Shown piece by piece: positions 42,780-54,600 of a stretch of 64,000 nucleotides of DNA. The stretch's first letter is position 1. Each line of letters begins with the position of its first letter. The notes below the pieces were generated by a model, which did no database searches, was not told the DNA's origin, and saw only the letters and a list, made by a program, of their open reading frames with translations. A program made the translations under genes and the position numbers. Origin of the DNA: Cristatella mucedo (taxonomy: Eukaryota > Bryozoa > Phylactolaemata > Cristatellidae); the NCBI GenBank assembly GCA_009760855.2, contig WPIO01000014.1:122001-186000 (forward strand), read 5' to 3'.

Positions 42780-43735
42780 GAAACTAAATGACGATAAACC
42801 GAACTGCTGCTCATAGGACACCCTAAGCGTGTGGCTGGATTAAAAGGCTTTGCTCTTCTAATAGGTGATGCTTTTTTGTGGGACCGAAAATTTACACTTA
42901 CTCAAAATTTAGGTGTCATTTTCGAAATTGAGAAAATTGAGCTGACTAAATTTTAAAAGCTCAATTCAGAAGACTGCTAGACTGCTTTTACAGCTAGCCA
43001 TCACGTCCGAACCTTATCTAAGATAGGAGCTGTCTTCCACTGTGGCTTGCAAAAAATGTAACTAGCTCCTTAGTTCTGTCTTGGCTTGATTATTGTAATT
43101 CCTTTTTGCTGGTCTACCAAAAAAAGCAACTAGGCCACTGCAGCTGGCTATGAATATGGCTGCAAGGCTAGTTTTCAAGTCCCGGAGGTTTGACCGTGTG
43201 TCTCTTTTGCTAAAAGAGCTAGGATGGCTGCAGTGTTGATCAACGGATACAAAGCAATGTTCTTACACTGACCCACAAGGCCCGCCACGGCTTGGCTTCT
43301 CCATACCTGGCTGAACTGCTGAACCAGTTTCAGCCTTCTCGCTGCCCTCAGGTCCTGTACGGACAACAAATGAGCTGTTTCATTCCCGTTTAAAGACCGT
43401 TGGCCACAGAAGCTTTAGCTCTGCAGGTCCTGAAGTGTGGAACTCGCTTCCACAATTCTTAGGCAACGACAACTACTCTTCTGCTGCTGATTATGGCTCA
43501 TTCTTTTCAGTGGTCCTGAGCTGCTACTTCCGTGCTACTCACGACCTCAACTGCTCTCCCGATTCTGCTATGCTTCCCACTTTCTCTTTGTTGCGTGAGA
43601 CGAAGTCTGTTGGGTACCGAATGCGTACCGAAAGCCGCTTAGGCCATGAGTGTGCTATACAAAACTCTCCTGCTTAACACCCACATGGTCTTTATGACTT
43701 TGTGGAGTTACAGACGGAGATACATTACATTATAT
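42780..43735 (+). mobile_element. Family B L2-type fragment with 3' end
   Basis: The plus strand covers the connection and C-terminal region of ORF2 (the reverse of the arrangement at 40370) with many indels, then ELRSGTRFHNS-like text corresponding to the 3' coding end, the 3' block GCTTCCCACTTTCTCTTTG and an ATTACATTA tail. Confidence 0.65.
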
Positions 43736-44549
43736 GACAGGGTCTTGGGCTCCACTTTCGTAGCATCTGCGAAGAGCATGAATAGGGATTAAGTTATCTT
43801 ATGGCGCTATACAAAGAATCTATATTATTATATTATAGTATTGTTTTCCAAGTTTGATACTTTACCCTTGTTGGCAGTTTCTCACATTGGTCTGTTTCCG
43901 ATCAAGTTTTCAGCTTCGAGACTGCGCATTGCCATTTTCATCTATGGTGAAACGGAGGTTCGCTGAATCAGACAGAATATTACCGCTGAGATACATTTTT
44001 TGTGGTTCCTGAATCCTAATGGTGAAGAACCGATATGTGATAAATATGAATCATTTCTTCTATTTAGGTGTTTCACATGTTCACATGTATGTAGATGGTG
44101 CAAAAATTCGCAGCTATGATTTCTGACGTGAATGGTGAGACTACCTCCGAGTTCAAGGCTTCGTCACTCAGTTTTGGTTCCTATCACACCCTTGCTTCGT
44201 CCAACTTATCTACAATTCTCACTCCTATGGCTTCCCTCGCCACACCCGCTCCTCTAACTCTGGTCGTGTAGCTATGTTCTAAGAATTTTCAGATCCTCCG
44301 GAGACTATGCCTTCTCTTCATTTGCACTTGAAGTCTGGAAATCACTACCCTTTGACATCAAGACTTGACGGCAGTTAAAACAAAGCTTTAAAACCACCTA
44401 CTCATTGTATTTGCAAAGTCCGTGCGATTCGTCCTTTATAAGCTTACGAGTGCTGCATTGTTGCATGCTGTTACCATCTATCAATTTTTATATTTTCCCA
44501 GCTCATAAAATTTTTCGAGAAAGATATCTAGCTATCTTTGAGTGCTATG
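43736..44549. other. Non-coding stretch with an L2 C-terminal relic
   Basis: Around 44330-44480 the plus strand resembles the last residues and 3' UTR of family A (GTGCGATTCGTCCTTTATAA). Otherwise no structure seen. Confidence 0.35.
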
Positions 44550-44680
44550 AAACTGCATAACTAATTGCTCGAGCTGCGAGATGCTGGTCGAGCGTTCGAG
44601 TCCTGCAGCCGCTTGTAGAGAATTGCCGGCTGCTGAGTGAAAGCCGTTAAGGCTATTATTCCGCAATAAAAATGAAGCTG
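44550..44680 (+). mobile_element. Diverged SINE copy
   Basis: Tract with GAGCTGCGAGATGCTGGTCG, a B-box-like GTTCGAGTCC and GCCGTTAAGGCTATTATTCC. Weaker but collinear with the SINE family. Confidence 0.5.
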
Positions 44681-45029
44681 TTGGACCAATCAATGGTAAC
44701 CATTTCACTGTCCTTTTTATTTTTATGAAACCTCAATGCCTTCCTAACAAAATTTGAGCGCCACCTGTAATCTTCTAGCCATATCTCCAAGGATTTGCTG
44801 TAGCTTTTCGCTAATAACCAAAGGAGAATGCATTTAAGCCACCAAACATTAGAACACTGACGGTCGCACTCAGTCGGAACATTCATTCTGCACCGACTCA
44901 GAACCTAAACGGTTTGCCACCAGCTGAGCGTCTTCGAGCAACCAGATTTATGTAAGGTACTACTCAAATATACTACAAAGTTTTGGTGGCTGACAGACTT
45001 CGGTCGGACCGACGGTTGAAGTCTCTTCG

Positions 45030-45190
45030 TGCTGGATATGGTGCCACATGCTTACTCTTTTTATATGTCTCTAACGAGCTTTAAATCCTTCGGGGACCGT
45101 GGCTTCAGAACCTATGCCCCCAAATATTGCAACTCACTGCCTACTGAGGTCGTGCTAATCCGTGACTTGACGAACTACCGTTAAGTCGGG
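45030..45190 (+). mobile_element. L2 C-terminal fragment
   Basis: Reads LKSFGDRGFRTYAPKY-NSLPTEV, equivalent to LKSFGDRAFSSYAPKAWNSL in family A, then ends before a G10 run. Confidence 0.55.
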
Positions 45191-45237
45191 GGGGGGGGGA
45201 GGAGCAAACTTAGTTCGCAGTCTATTACACTGGGCCG

Positions 45238-45385
45238 CCGCGATAGCACGGGAGGTAAGGTGCTCGCTCTTCACGACCGAAGTCGTGGGTTCGAATCCTA
45301 CAGTTGGGCGGTCCTATACTGCCAACTGCAAGCGGTGGTGATAGCCGATAAGGCTCATCTGCCGCTATGCAAACGAGGCTGTAAA
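45238..45385 (+). mobile_element. tRNA-derived SINE copy abutting the 18S fragment
   Basis: Well-preserved head (TAGCACGGGAGGTAAGGTGC and GTCGTGGGTTCGAATCCTAC) and body (GCAAGCGGTGGTGATAGCC). Its 3' end AGGCTGTAAAAA is directly followed by the 18S-like sequence. Confidence 0.75.
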
Positions 45386-45395
45386 AATTATCATA

Positions 45396-46939
45396 TCCGG
45401 TAGCCGCTCATATGCTCCTCTCAAAGATTAAGCCATGCATGTCTAAGTACACACCTCGATACGGTGAAACCGCGAGATGCTCATTATATCAGTCACGATT
45501 CATTAGATCGTACAAACCTACTTGGATAACTGCGTTAACTCTGGAGCTAATACATGCAACGAAGCTCCGACCTTCGGGGAAGAGCGCTTTTATTAGATCA
45601 AAACCAATCGGGGCAACCCGTACGTTTGGTGACTCTGGATAACTTTGAGCTGATCGCATGGCCTCGAGCCGGCGACGTATCTTTCAAATGTCTGCCCTAT
45701 CAACTTTCGATGTGCGTGATATGCCTACCATGGTTGTAACGGGTAACGGGGAATCAGGGTTCGATTCCGGAGAGAAAGCATGAGAAACGGCTAGCACATC
45801 CAAGGAAGGCAGCAGGCGTGCAAATTACCCACTCCTGGCACGGGGAGGTAGTGACGAAAAATGACAATGTAGCCGAGTTCCAGGGGTCGGAGTCTAATTC
45901 CCGCCAAACCACGCCATACTCCGGCCACGCTGCCGCTCGCCATGCCGCTGAGCTAGGTTAAGACGAGCGGCAGTCAGGTTAAACCTCTTTATAATAACGC
46001 ATGCGCCAACAACAACAGGGGAACTAAACAAGTCTACAGGGAGGGTCCTAAACAAAGTACACTATAGGGGCGCAAGACGACCCAGCAAGCGCGAACAAAC
46101 GTGTTAGTTGGTCAGTCGACTTCCACCGTCATGCCGTCGCCGGCTTCCGTCCTACCAGTACAAGCATACGCCGTACAAGACCCGGTTAGCTGAGTATTCT
46201 GCGATAGACGGAGCAGACGTCCACAACAGTCGAGAGCTTCCGCCGAAAGATGCTAAGCACACGGGGGGTTACTAACTCACTATACGGGGAACGCGGAATA
46301 TACAGGTCTCAACAACGAGCGTGCTATCCAGCTCCACTCGGGCCTTGGATACTCGTCGCCTTGCGTGCGTGGCCGCATCGCCGGAGCACGTCTGCAACCA
46401 TCCAGGTGCATAACTCGGCGAGACCGGGAGCCTCCAACACCACGACTTACTCGGCCAACTTCTCCTAGCCAAGAGCTCCGGTGACCTCACGTCACCGCAC
46501 ATCCGGCCACGTCGTAGGTCCGACCCCGGTCTAGCCGGTGACCCTTACCCTCATTATAGCCGTCCGGTCCCAGCCAACCGAACCTAGCCTGGGTACAGCA
46601 ATACGCGACTCTAGTGAGGCCCCGTAATTGGAATGAGTACACTTTAAATCCTTTAACGAGGATCCATTGGAGGGCAAGTCTGGTGCCAGCAGCCGCGGTA
46701 ATTCCAGCTCCAATAGCGTATATTAAAGTTGTTGCGGTTAAAAAGCTCGTAGTTGGATCTCGGCTCTAGGCTTTGAAAAGAGTGTTCAAAGCGGGCTTTT
46801 CGCCTGAATGTCTGAGCATGGAATAATGGAATAGGATCTTGGTTTTATTTTTTGTTTTTGGAACTCGAGGTAATGGTTAAGAGGGACAGACGGGGGCATT
46901 CGTATTGCGGTATTAGAGGTGAAATCCTTGGATCGCCGC

Positions 46940-46970
<31 letters not shown>

Positions 46971-47143
46971 AATGTTTTCATTAATCAAGAACGAAAGTCA
47001 GAGGCGCGAAGGCGATCAGATACCGCCGTAGTTCTGACCATAAACGATGCCAACTAGCGATCAGCCGGAGTTGCTTTAATGACTCGGCTTGCAGCTTTCG
47101 GGAAGCCAAAGTCTATGGGTTCCAGGGGAAGTATGGTTGCAAA

Positions 47144-47178
<35 letters not shown>

Positions 47179-47780
47179 TAGGAGTGGAGCCTGCGGCTTA
47201 ATTTGACTCAACACGGAAAAACTCACCCGGCCCGGACACTGTAAGGATTAACAGATTGATAGCTCTTTCTTGATTCGGTGGGTGGTGGTGCATGGCCATT
47301 CTTAGTTGGTGGAGCGATTTGTCAGGTTAATTCCAATAACGAACAAGACTCTAGCCTGCAAAATAGTTCACCTATCACCGACGGTCGGGCTGGACTTCTT
47401 AGAGGGGCAAGCGGCGTTTAGTCGCACGAGATTGAGCAATAACAGGTCGGTGATGCCCTTAGATGTTCGGGGCCGCACGCGCGCTACACCGAAGGCATCA
47501 GCGTGTTCTACCCTGGTCCGAAGAATCGGATAACCCGATGAGCAGCCTTCGTGCTAGGGATTGGGGCTTGATATTGTTCCCCATGAACGAGGAATTCCCA
47601 GTAAGCGCAAGTCACTAGCTTGCTTTGATTACGTCCCTGCCCTTTGTACACACCACCCATCGCTACTATCGATTGAACGAGTGCGTCTGTTACTGGGAAT
47701 CGATCTAAAAACTCGGATTCAATTGTATTCAAGGGACATTAGGGGAATCTCAACTTCTTATTCGAGCCGTTTATGGCTGT
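45396..47780 (+). rRNA. 18S rRNA-like copy, decayed and interrupted
   Basis: Long collinear identity with eukaryotic 18S rRNA from AAGATTAAGCCATGCATGTC through GTGCCAGCAGCCGCGGTAAT, AGAGGTGAAATCCTTGGATC, GGAATTGACGGAAGGGCACC and TTGTACACACCACCCATCGC. The usual first bases (through the GGTTGATCCTGCCAG region) are replaced and the 3' end (after about 47770) lacks the GTAACAAGG and following terminus. Many usual CpG sites read TG or CA (CCGCCCGTCGC is CCACCCATCGC here). A 730-bp element splits it between 45868 and 46597. It is therefore most likely an orphan pseudogene rather than a working rDNA unit; no 5.8S or 28S follows. Confidence 0.85.
45868..46597 (-). mobile_element. Short GC-rich non-autonomous element, copy B, inside the 18S copy
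   Basis: Reverse-complement homologue of 3893-4591. It begins TGTAGCCGAGTTCC and ends TAGCCTGGGTACA, and interrupts the 18S stretch that is normally continuous (GACGAAAAATAACAATACGG). Four bases (ACAA left, GCAA right) look like a partial duplication of the target. Confidence 0.7.
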
Positions 47781-49559
47781 GATTGGTTTGGCGTACGCCA
47801 CCGAGACACAAGACCACTGCACGCCACCACTAACTGCCGGTCTGACGTGGGGCATGGTATTTTGCAAGTGTCCTACTTCAAATATTAGCGATCCAACGAA
47901 TTTAAAATTAGGAAGATGTCAGTGTGCGAAATTTGAAATGTGCAATTGTTAATGCGTCCACAGTGAAGCAGCGGCGCCAGCAAAACCTGCCACATTATTT
48001 CTGACAATCCTTATTCTTAATGATGCGATAATTTATGGTGTCGACATTATAAAAAGCCGGCGCCGTGAGATATGTGGGAGCTGGGATTTAGACTCAGCAT
48101 TGGCATTGGAGCAGCTTTGAGCTTGAGGTAGCAGAGCCACTGATATACGCCATGGCCGCTGTAGAAGCCCTGTAACCACCCGCTGCTATCAAATAGACTT
48201 GTCTACAGTATGGATAGGGCCTTGATATGTAAAGGTTTGAGCACTCTTCTTCGTTAGCCGTGCTTCGAGGTTCTGGCGTAACCATATGTGCGGAGCGCAG
48301 CGGTAGAGACTAGCACCGCTAGGAGCGCTGCGTTTGCGGCCTAGTTCTGACCGGACATAAAAGACGCGAAAAACGTTTGTTATAAAAGCCTACAGCCGTC
48401 TCTCGTGCATATTGGTCCGTATTACATAAACTTATTAGATTAAAATCTTGCGTTTTGTCTTACAAAGTCATTTGTTCAACTTTACAATCGTGCGTCTTGC
48501 AATTGTCACAGGTAGGCTAATACTATAATAATCATACTATAATATATATATAATATACATAATATATAATAATACTAATAACAATCCGATCAACTTGAAA
48601 TTTAAAGTACACGCTCCTAGGCTCCTAGGAACGTGCTTCAAATTTGTATGACGGTATATCAAGTAATTCTGGCTTCTTCGTCATCATTTGTATACTACTA
48701 AGTCATCAGTTGTCTTCAAGAGAGGTTTCGAAAAACGTGACCTAGGCTCTTACAGGTCATCGGAAGGTTAATATGAAAACTATGGTTATATAAAAAATAG
48801 TTTACGCTACCCTTATTGTTTGATCCAATTTGGATGGTAATTGTTCCACTAGTCTTTTGAGAATAATCAATAAAACGTGCTGTCATAGGGGCTAAACCCC
48901 TATGGTGAGGACAAGCTTTTCCACCTCTCGGCAATGCTCCCTTAAGACACCTTAACATTTATAAAGAAGCTAAAAACGTACCTCTTCCTTCCAAGCCTTA
49001 GCTCTGTTAGTGTAAAGTGTCCTATGCGCACTAATGCATAACAAAATTGTATATGTTATCGCTAACGAATTGGCATGTTGCTTTGCCTAGAAAGAGATTT
49101 GGCTCTTTTAGCGGACTATGTAAATATTTTGTCAGTATTATTAACGTATTTTGCGCTTTACACACTTGGATCCTTTCATTGTTTGTTTTCCTGCTTACGT
49201 ACTTTTATTCTTGGTCACTGAGAGATACCATATTTTCTAAAAAATAAGATCTAACAGGAATATAATTCCTTGCTTTATTTTTCAAGTTGCTCTTAATATA
49301 AGCCCTATACTTCAAATAAGCCCCACATAAATCAAGGATGTGATCAATCAAATACAGATTATATCACATGGAATTTTCATAAAGACGTGATCAGCTAGTC
49401 TATAAAAGAAGCATTCCGTATAGAATAATCGAAATTCATAGTGACATCACAACCAATAAAAACTTGATATATTTTATGGAAACAATATATTAGTATGCAA
49501 GAGCTGATGAAATGTAATGTACCTGGTGAAATTCCTATGCAGTATTCCAAAGCTAACTG
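47781..49559. other. AT-rich non-coding stretch
   Basis: No gene, rRNA continuation or repeat family recognised. A short ATAATATATA-rich tract is at about 48530-48580. Confidence 0.3.
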
Positions 49560-49785
49560 AAACCGGTATATTAATATTTGTAATAATAAGTTGTGTAATG
49601 CCCTCAGAGTACTTCAACTAATTCTAGGCACTCCACATATACTGTTAAGGAACCTTGATCAAATGGTTAGTGGTAACACGCACAATCTCAGCTAGTATAA
49701 CATGGTTAGAAGTGACATGCTCAGGGTCAACATATAAATATGGTTATTGGCAGCATACACAGTGTCAGCACGCATAATCATGTAA
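49560..49785 (-). mobile_element. Family A L2 3' tail
   Basis: AATAATAAG edge, then the complement of the CGCCTAGAAAGAG block and of CATGCTGACCCTG. It abuts an opposite-strand family A fragment. Confidence 0.6.
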
Positions 49786-50612
49786 AAAATGACCATATCA
49801 GCTCCACAGTCAAATCCGCCTATTTTCAGCTTCATAATATTGCTAAAATTCGGGCTTGTTTAGATAAGGATACCACGTCCAAGTTGGTCCATGCATTCAT
49901 GACATCCCGTCTCGACTTCTGCAACTCACTGCTTACTGGCCTACCAGCATGTGCGATCAGGCGATTGCAGCTGGTGCAAAACTCTGCAGCTAGGCTTGTC
50001 TGTCGTGAGCGTCGCAGCTACCACATTGCTCCACTTCTTGCCGACCTGCACTGGCTACCAGTCAAGCAACGGATTGACTTCAAGGTTTTGTCGCTCACTT
50101 TTAGGTCCCTTTATTCTTTGGCTCCAGGCTATCTCTCAGATATACTACCCCATCAGGCCAAGCATCGTACCACCCGCTTTTCGGAATCCAACAGTGTACA
50201 AATACCTAGCACAAACCTTAAATTCTTTGGAGACCGTGCATTTAGTTCGTATGCTCCCAAAGCTTGGAACTCCCTCCTGACCTTCGTAAGAACATCCCCT
50301 GACCTGACCACATTTAAAAGGAACTTAAAAACACACCTATTTAGGACAGCATTTAGTGGGTCCCTGTGATTCGTCCTTTATGTGCTTATGCGTGCTAACA
50401 CTGCATGCTGCCACTAACCACATTTGCATGCTGACCCTGTGCATGTCACCCCTAACCATGTTATTCATTTTGTTTGTTTTTCAAGCATGATTTTACTCAC
50501 CATTCAATTGCATTTCACTTTGCAGCAAATGCAAAGCGCCTAGAAAGAGATTAAGTTCTCTGAGGGCGCTTTATCAAGTGAATTATCATTATTATTACTA
50601 TTATTATAAAAA
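49786..50612 (+). mobile_element. Family A L2 fragment, C-terminal ORF2 and full 3' UTR
   Basis: The plus frame reads HISSTVKSAYFQLHNIAKIR, TSRLDFCNSLLTGLPACAIR, ADLHWLPVKQRIDFKVLSL and KAWNSLLTFVRTSPDLTTF without a stop to the FSGSL end, followed by the 3' UTR and ATT tail. Among the best preserved copies here. Confidence 0.9.
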
Positions 50613-51060
50613 TGCCTCACGATGGCCCACTAAATGCTGTAATAGACAGGTGTGCTTTTAGATTCTTTTTAAATGTCATCAAGTCAGGGGATATCTTGAC
50701 GTCCGTCGGAATTGAGTTCCACGCTTCAGAAGCATACGAAATAAAAGCATGTTATCCGAATTATTTGAAGTTCATACGAGGTGTAGCTAACGATTTGATT
50801 CTCAATAGTGGGTGATACCTAACCTGTGGGGAAGTAATTCTGATAGGTTGGCGGAGCCGCAGACTGAAGGAACCTAAATTTGGTCGCAAGAACCTTGAAG
50901 TCTAAGCGCTGCTTGACCGGGACCTGATGCAGATTGGCTATAAGTGGTGCAATGTGGCAACTGCGACGCTGACAATAGGCAAGCCTAGCTGCAGATTTGT
51001 GCATAAACTGTAAGTGCCTGTTGCACAGGCCGGTATATGTATGTATAAGCATCTTCGTAT
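50612..51060 (-). mobile_element. Diverged family A L2 fragment
   Basis: The minus strand gives LQFMHKSAARLAYCQRRSCH and LHQVPVKQRLDFKVLATKFR. It is antisense to the neighbouring copy. Confidence 0.6.
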
Positions 51061-53060
51061 GTAACTCCACAAAACCACACAGACTTTGTGGGTGTTACAC
51101 TGGGCAGTTGTGCATAGCACAATCACAGCCTAGGCAGCTTTCGGTACACATTCGGTAGCCAACAGACTTCATTACACGCAAAAAAGAGAAAGTTAGAAAC
51201 ATCGCTGATTCACGAGACCAGTTGATGTAGTGAGTAGCTTGGAAGTGCCAGCCCAGGACGACTGGGAAGGATTTGCCATAGTCAGCATTAAGAGTATTTT
51301 TGTCAGTGCACAGAAATTGTTGGAGTGAGTTTTAGAGTCTGCGACCTGTAGAGCAAAAGCTTTTGTCGCCAAAGGACTTTAATTGGAAGAATGGAACAGC
51401 TAATGTATTGTCTATACAGGACCTGAGTGTACAAGCAGGCTGAAACTGTTGCAGCAGTTCAGATAGGCAGCAAGGAGCACAGCCGTTGCCGGTCTTGTAG
51501 GTCAGCGTAAGAACTTTGCTCTGTATCCGTCGATCAACCATCAGCCATCCAAGCGCTTTCAGCAAAGGGGACACGTGATCAAACTCTGAGATTTCCAAAC
51601 TAGCCTTGCAGCCACATTCATTGCCAGCTGCAGTGACCTAGTGGCGTTTTTCAGTAGCTCAGCTAAAAAGGAAGTAAAATTAATCTAGCAGAGACACAAA
51701 AAGAAGCTAGTTAATTTTTTTTTGAAACCCACCGTAAAAGGCAGTACCTAACGATTGGACGTGATTGTTAGCTGTGGAAGCAGTCTTCTTAACGAAGCTT
51801 TTAAAATTTGGGCAGATGTTGAAGACGATATCTAAATTCTGATCACATGGCGACGATCGTACAAGAGCATCACCTATTAGAAGAGCAAAACCTTCTTGTC
51901 CAGCTACACACTCGGGGTTTTGAATGATCGGCAGTTCCGTTTAATCGCCGTTTAGCTTACGGAAATTTGCCGACACTGAGGATCGAATGTCATTAAGGCA
52001 AGCATTCAGTTTAACAGTCGCTGCAGCAGATTCCTGCGGTTTAAATGACCAATGCAGCTGATTACCGTCAGCATAGTGATAACCCGTTCCATGGGCCTGA
52101 ATCACTTTGCCCAGAGGTTGAGTATAAGTAGAGAGCAGCAAAGGACCGAGGACGAGCAACTGAGTGACTTCACATGTGACTAGTCTGGTGGATCAGACCT
52201 GAACCCCACACGACATGGATTGAACACGATCGGACAGTACGATTCAAATCACGCCAGTGCCCCATCTGCCAGACCGATCGTTGTTCTCAATCGTTCAAGT
52301 AGAATACCGTGATCAATTGTGTCGAAGGCAGCTAATAGATCGAGCAGCGATAGGGCGGGAATATTTTCATCATCATCATCGCTTCAAGATATGATTGGTT
52401 ACAAGTAGGAGAGCAGTTTCAGTAGAGTGCTGCCGCTTGAACCTCGATCGAAACATTCCTGAAATTTTACTTTATCAGTTCGTGCTCTCAGCTGCTTAGC
52501 GACAATTATTTCAAAAATCTTTGACAAAAAGAAAATGAAAGATGAGTGATAGCTTGCGAGGACCTCATCCAGGCTTTTTAAGTATCGATCAAACAATAGC
52601 CAATTTGAAGGACTTGGGTAAAACCTCTTTTTCCAGAGAAGCATACGAAAATATCGGTTATGGCTGTGTTAAGTTGGTCTGCCAGTGAAGAACTTGGAGA
52701 TGATATAGGGTCTTCAAGAGACGAGCTATTTTTACTAGAACTTATTAAAGTAGCCACATGGCATGCAGAAACCGCGGAAAATCCTGGGAGGAAGGTCACA
52801 GTTTGCGATTCAGCAATTGCTTTAGTCAGAGGGACCTTTATGGGGGCACAAGTGTGTTCAATTTGTTCCGTGAAGAAGGCTAAGCACTTTTCGGCCAAGC
52901 CGTTTATATCTGCGGAGTGAGACCTCTCGATGAGTATTGGCCAGAAAATTGTTTACAGTCTTATGCAGCTGTTTTCGGTCTGATTGATAGGACTTCAGTA
53001 GACCAGCAAGCAATGAGCAAAGCGGAAGTCGAGACGGGATGTTACAGGATTGGGCCAATT
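51060..53060 (-). mobile_element. Family B L2-type LINE, ~2 kb, frameshifted
   Basis: The 3' end (left) has the CTCCACAAAACCACACAGAC version of the family block. Going right, minus frames give ALGWLMVDRRIQSKVLTLTY, the YHYADGNQLHWSF variant of the palm box, KIFEIIVAKQLRA (fingers) and LISSSKNSSSLEDPISSPSS, which is the linker between endonuclease and RT in L2 elements. It therefore extends further 5' than the other family B copies, but every domain is broken. Confidence 0.7.
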
Positions 53061-54600
53061 TGGAGTAGCTAAAAGTAGATAGACTTGACTGTGTGTTGAG
53101 CTGAAGTAGGCGTTTAGGGAAAGGTCACTTTGGAACAGAACACCTATATTTCGTACAGATGCTGCAAGAGATATGCTAGAGAGCCGATTTTGAGCATTAG
53201 TTTTCTAATTTTAATCAATTATTAATAATTAATCTAATTAATTACGAGTCACATTTCGTTATTCCATAACTAGTAAGTTGGCTTTATCGTCATTCAATTT
53301 GAGAAAGTTGACCGCCATTCATGATTGAATGTCAGCAATACATGCAGCACGGGTACCAAAGCACTGACTGTGTAGGCGATCACATCGGCAAGAGCGGGAG
53401 TATAAACTGTGGAAAAAACAGTCCAGGCACATTGCTCTGAGGCACACTGTACTTCGGTTGTTCCTCGGATGATCTTTTTTCGTTCATTTCAATGCTCTGG
53501 AGTCTACTGAGATATTAATAATAATAATAATTTATTTTTGTAGCGCCATCAGCGAGCTGAATCTCTTCCTGGGCACTTTAAAGATACTGTAGAGAAAGCA
53601 TTGCCTAATGGTTGGTAGAAACATCCACAAGCAGCAGCCATAGTGTAAGCAGGTACATGCACACGAAGAATGAATCCGAGATAGGACCTGAACTATTGCA
53701 GTGCTGTACCAGCTCGAGGACATGGTGATCAATAGCATTAAATGTTACCGAAGGATCCAGAGAATAAGCAGAGTGACTTTACCTTACTCTGTCATTCCTG
53801 AGAAATTCTTTATACACCCGAAGCAATCCTAACTCTGTAGAGTCTGCCACAATTCATTCCAGTGTCTTTGATTGGAACGGTAGAGGGGAGACTTGACGTA
53901 AGTTGTCTTGATCTTGCTTTGCTTTCTTAATTAGTGGCCTGACTACTGCCTTTTGAAAGGTGCTGGGACATGAACTTAGGCTAAGGACATTTTTGTTATG
54001 TTAGTTATGCACTGCAGAAGCAGGTCTATGCATTGTAGAATAGGGCAGTGTGTGTAGGGTCTAGAAGACTAGTAGTCTTCTTTGATTCGGAGATAAATTT
54101 TGGGATTAGATCACTCGTGGCCTCCTTGAATGTAAACATTAAGGTGCTTCTCGGAATTGATGCACGGCTTTTATTGAAAAACAGAAGTCTAGATTTGATG
54201 CAATTGCCTTTGACGTGGAACGTCTGATTTGTATATCTTGCTGTCAAAGAAGCTAGAAAAGCGACCAGCTAGAGCTCCACAAGATTTTATTATTACTAGA
54301 TAAGGAGCTAAAATCTAACCTGGGAGTGGTTAAGGAGGCAGTTGATAGTCAATATCAGCATTTTTTGATTGTGCATTTGCGATTCAACAATATGTTCACA
54401 GTAGCTAGACTTTGCCTTTGCTAGGATGGGTTGTTATGATCTAGAGTAGTCTTCATATGCCTTTCGATGGAAAGTCAGTCCGTATCTTTTCTATGCTTTC
54501 ATTAACTAAGCTTACGCTTAGTAGACCTAGCTAGTTTAATGTCAATGTCAGCGGTAAACCATAGACCGTCTGGCGAGGTAGCACCATGTACTGAGCCAGA
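53061..54600 (-). mobile_element. Old L2-type debris
   Basis: Two adjoining degenerate minus-strand pieces. At about 53100-53500 the palm/connection region of family A (a KLNDDK-, VMGK-equivalent) is seen, and from about 53515 an AATAATAATAATTTATTT edge starts another copy with fragments of the fingers region near 53750-53950. Confidence 0.5.

Noticed and set aside
45300-47780. A functional rDNA unit
   Set aside because: The 5' and 3' ends are missing, conserved CpG positions are mutated, a 730-bp element splits it, and no ITS/5.8S/28S follows.
45412-47782. Several short open frames
   Set aside because: They lie within the 18S-like sequence or the element inside it and have no coding meaning.
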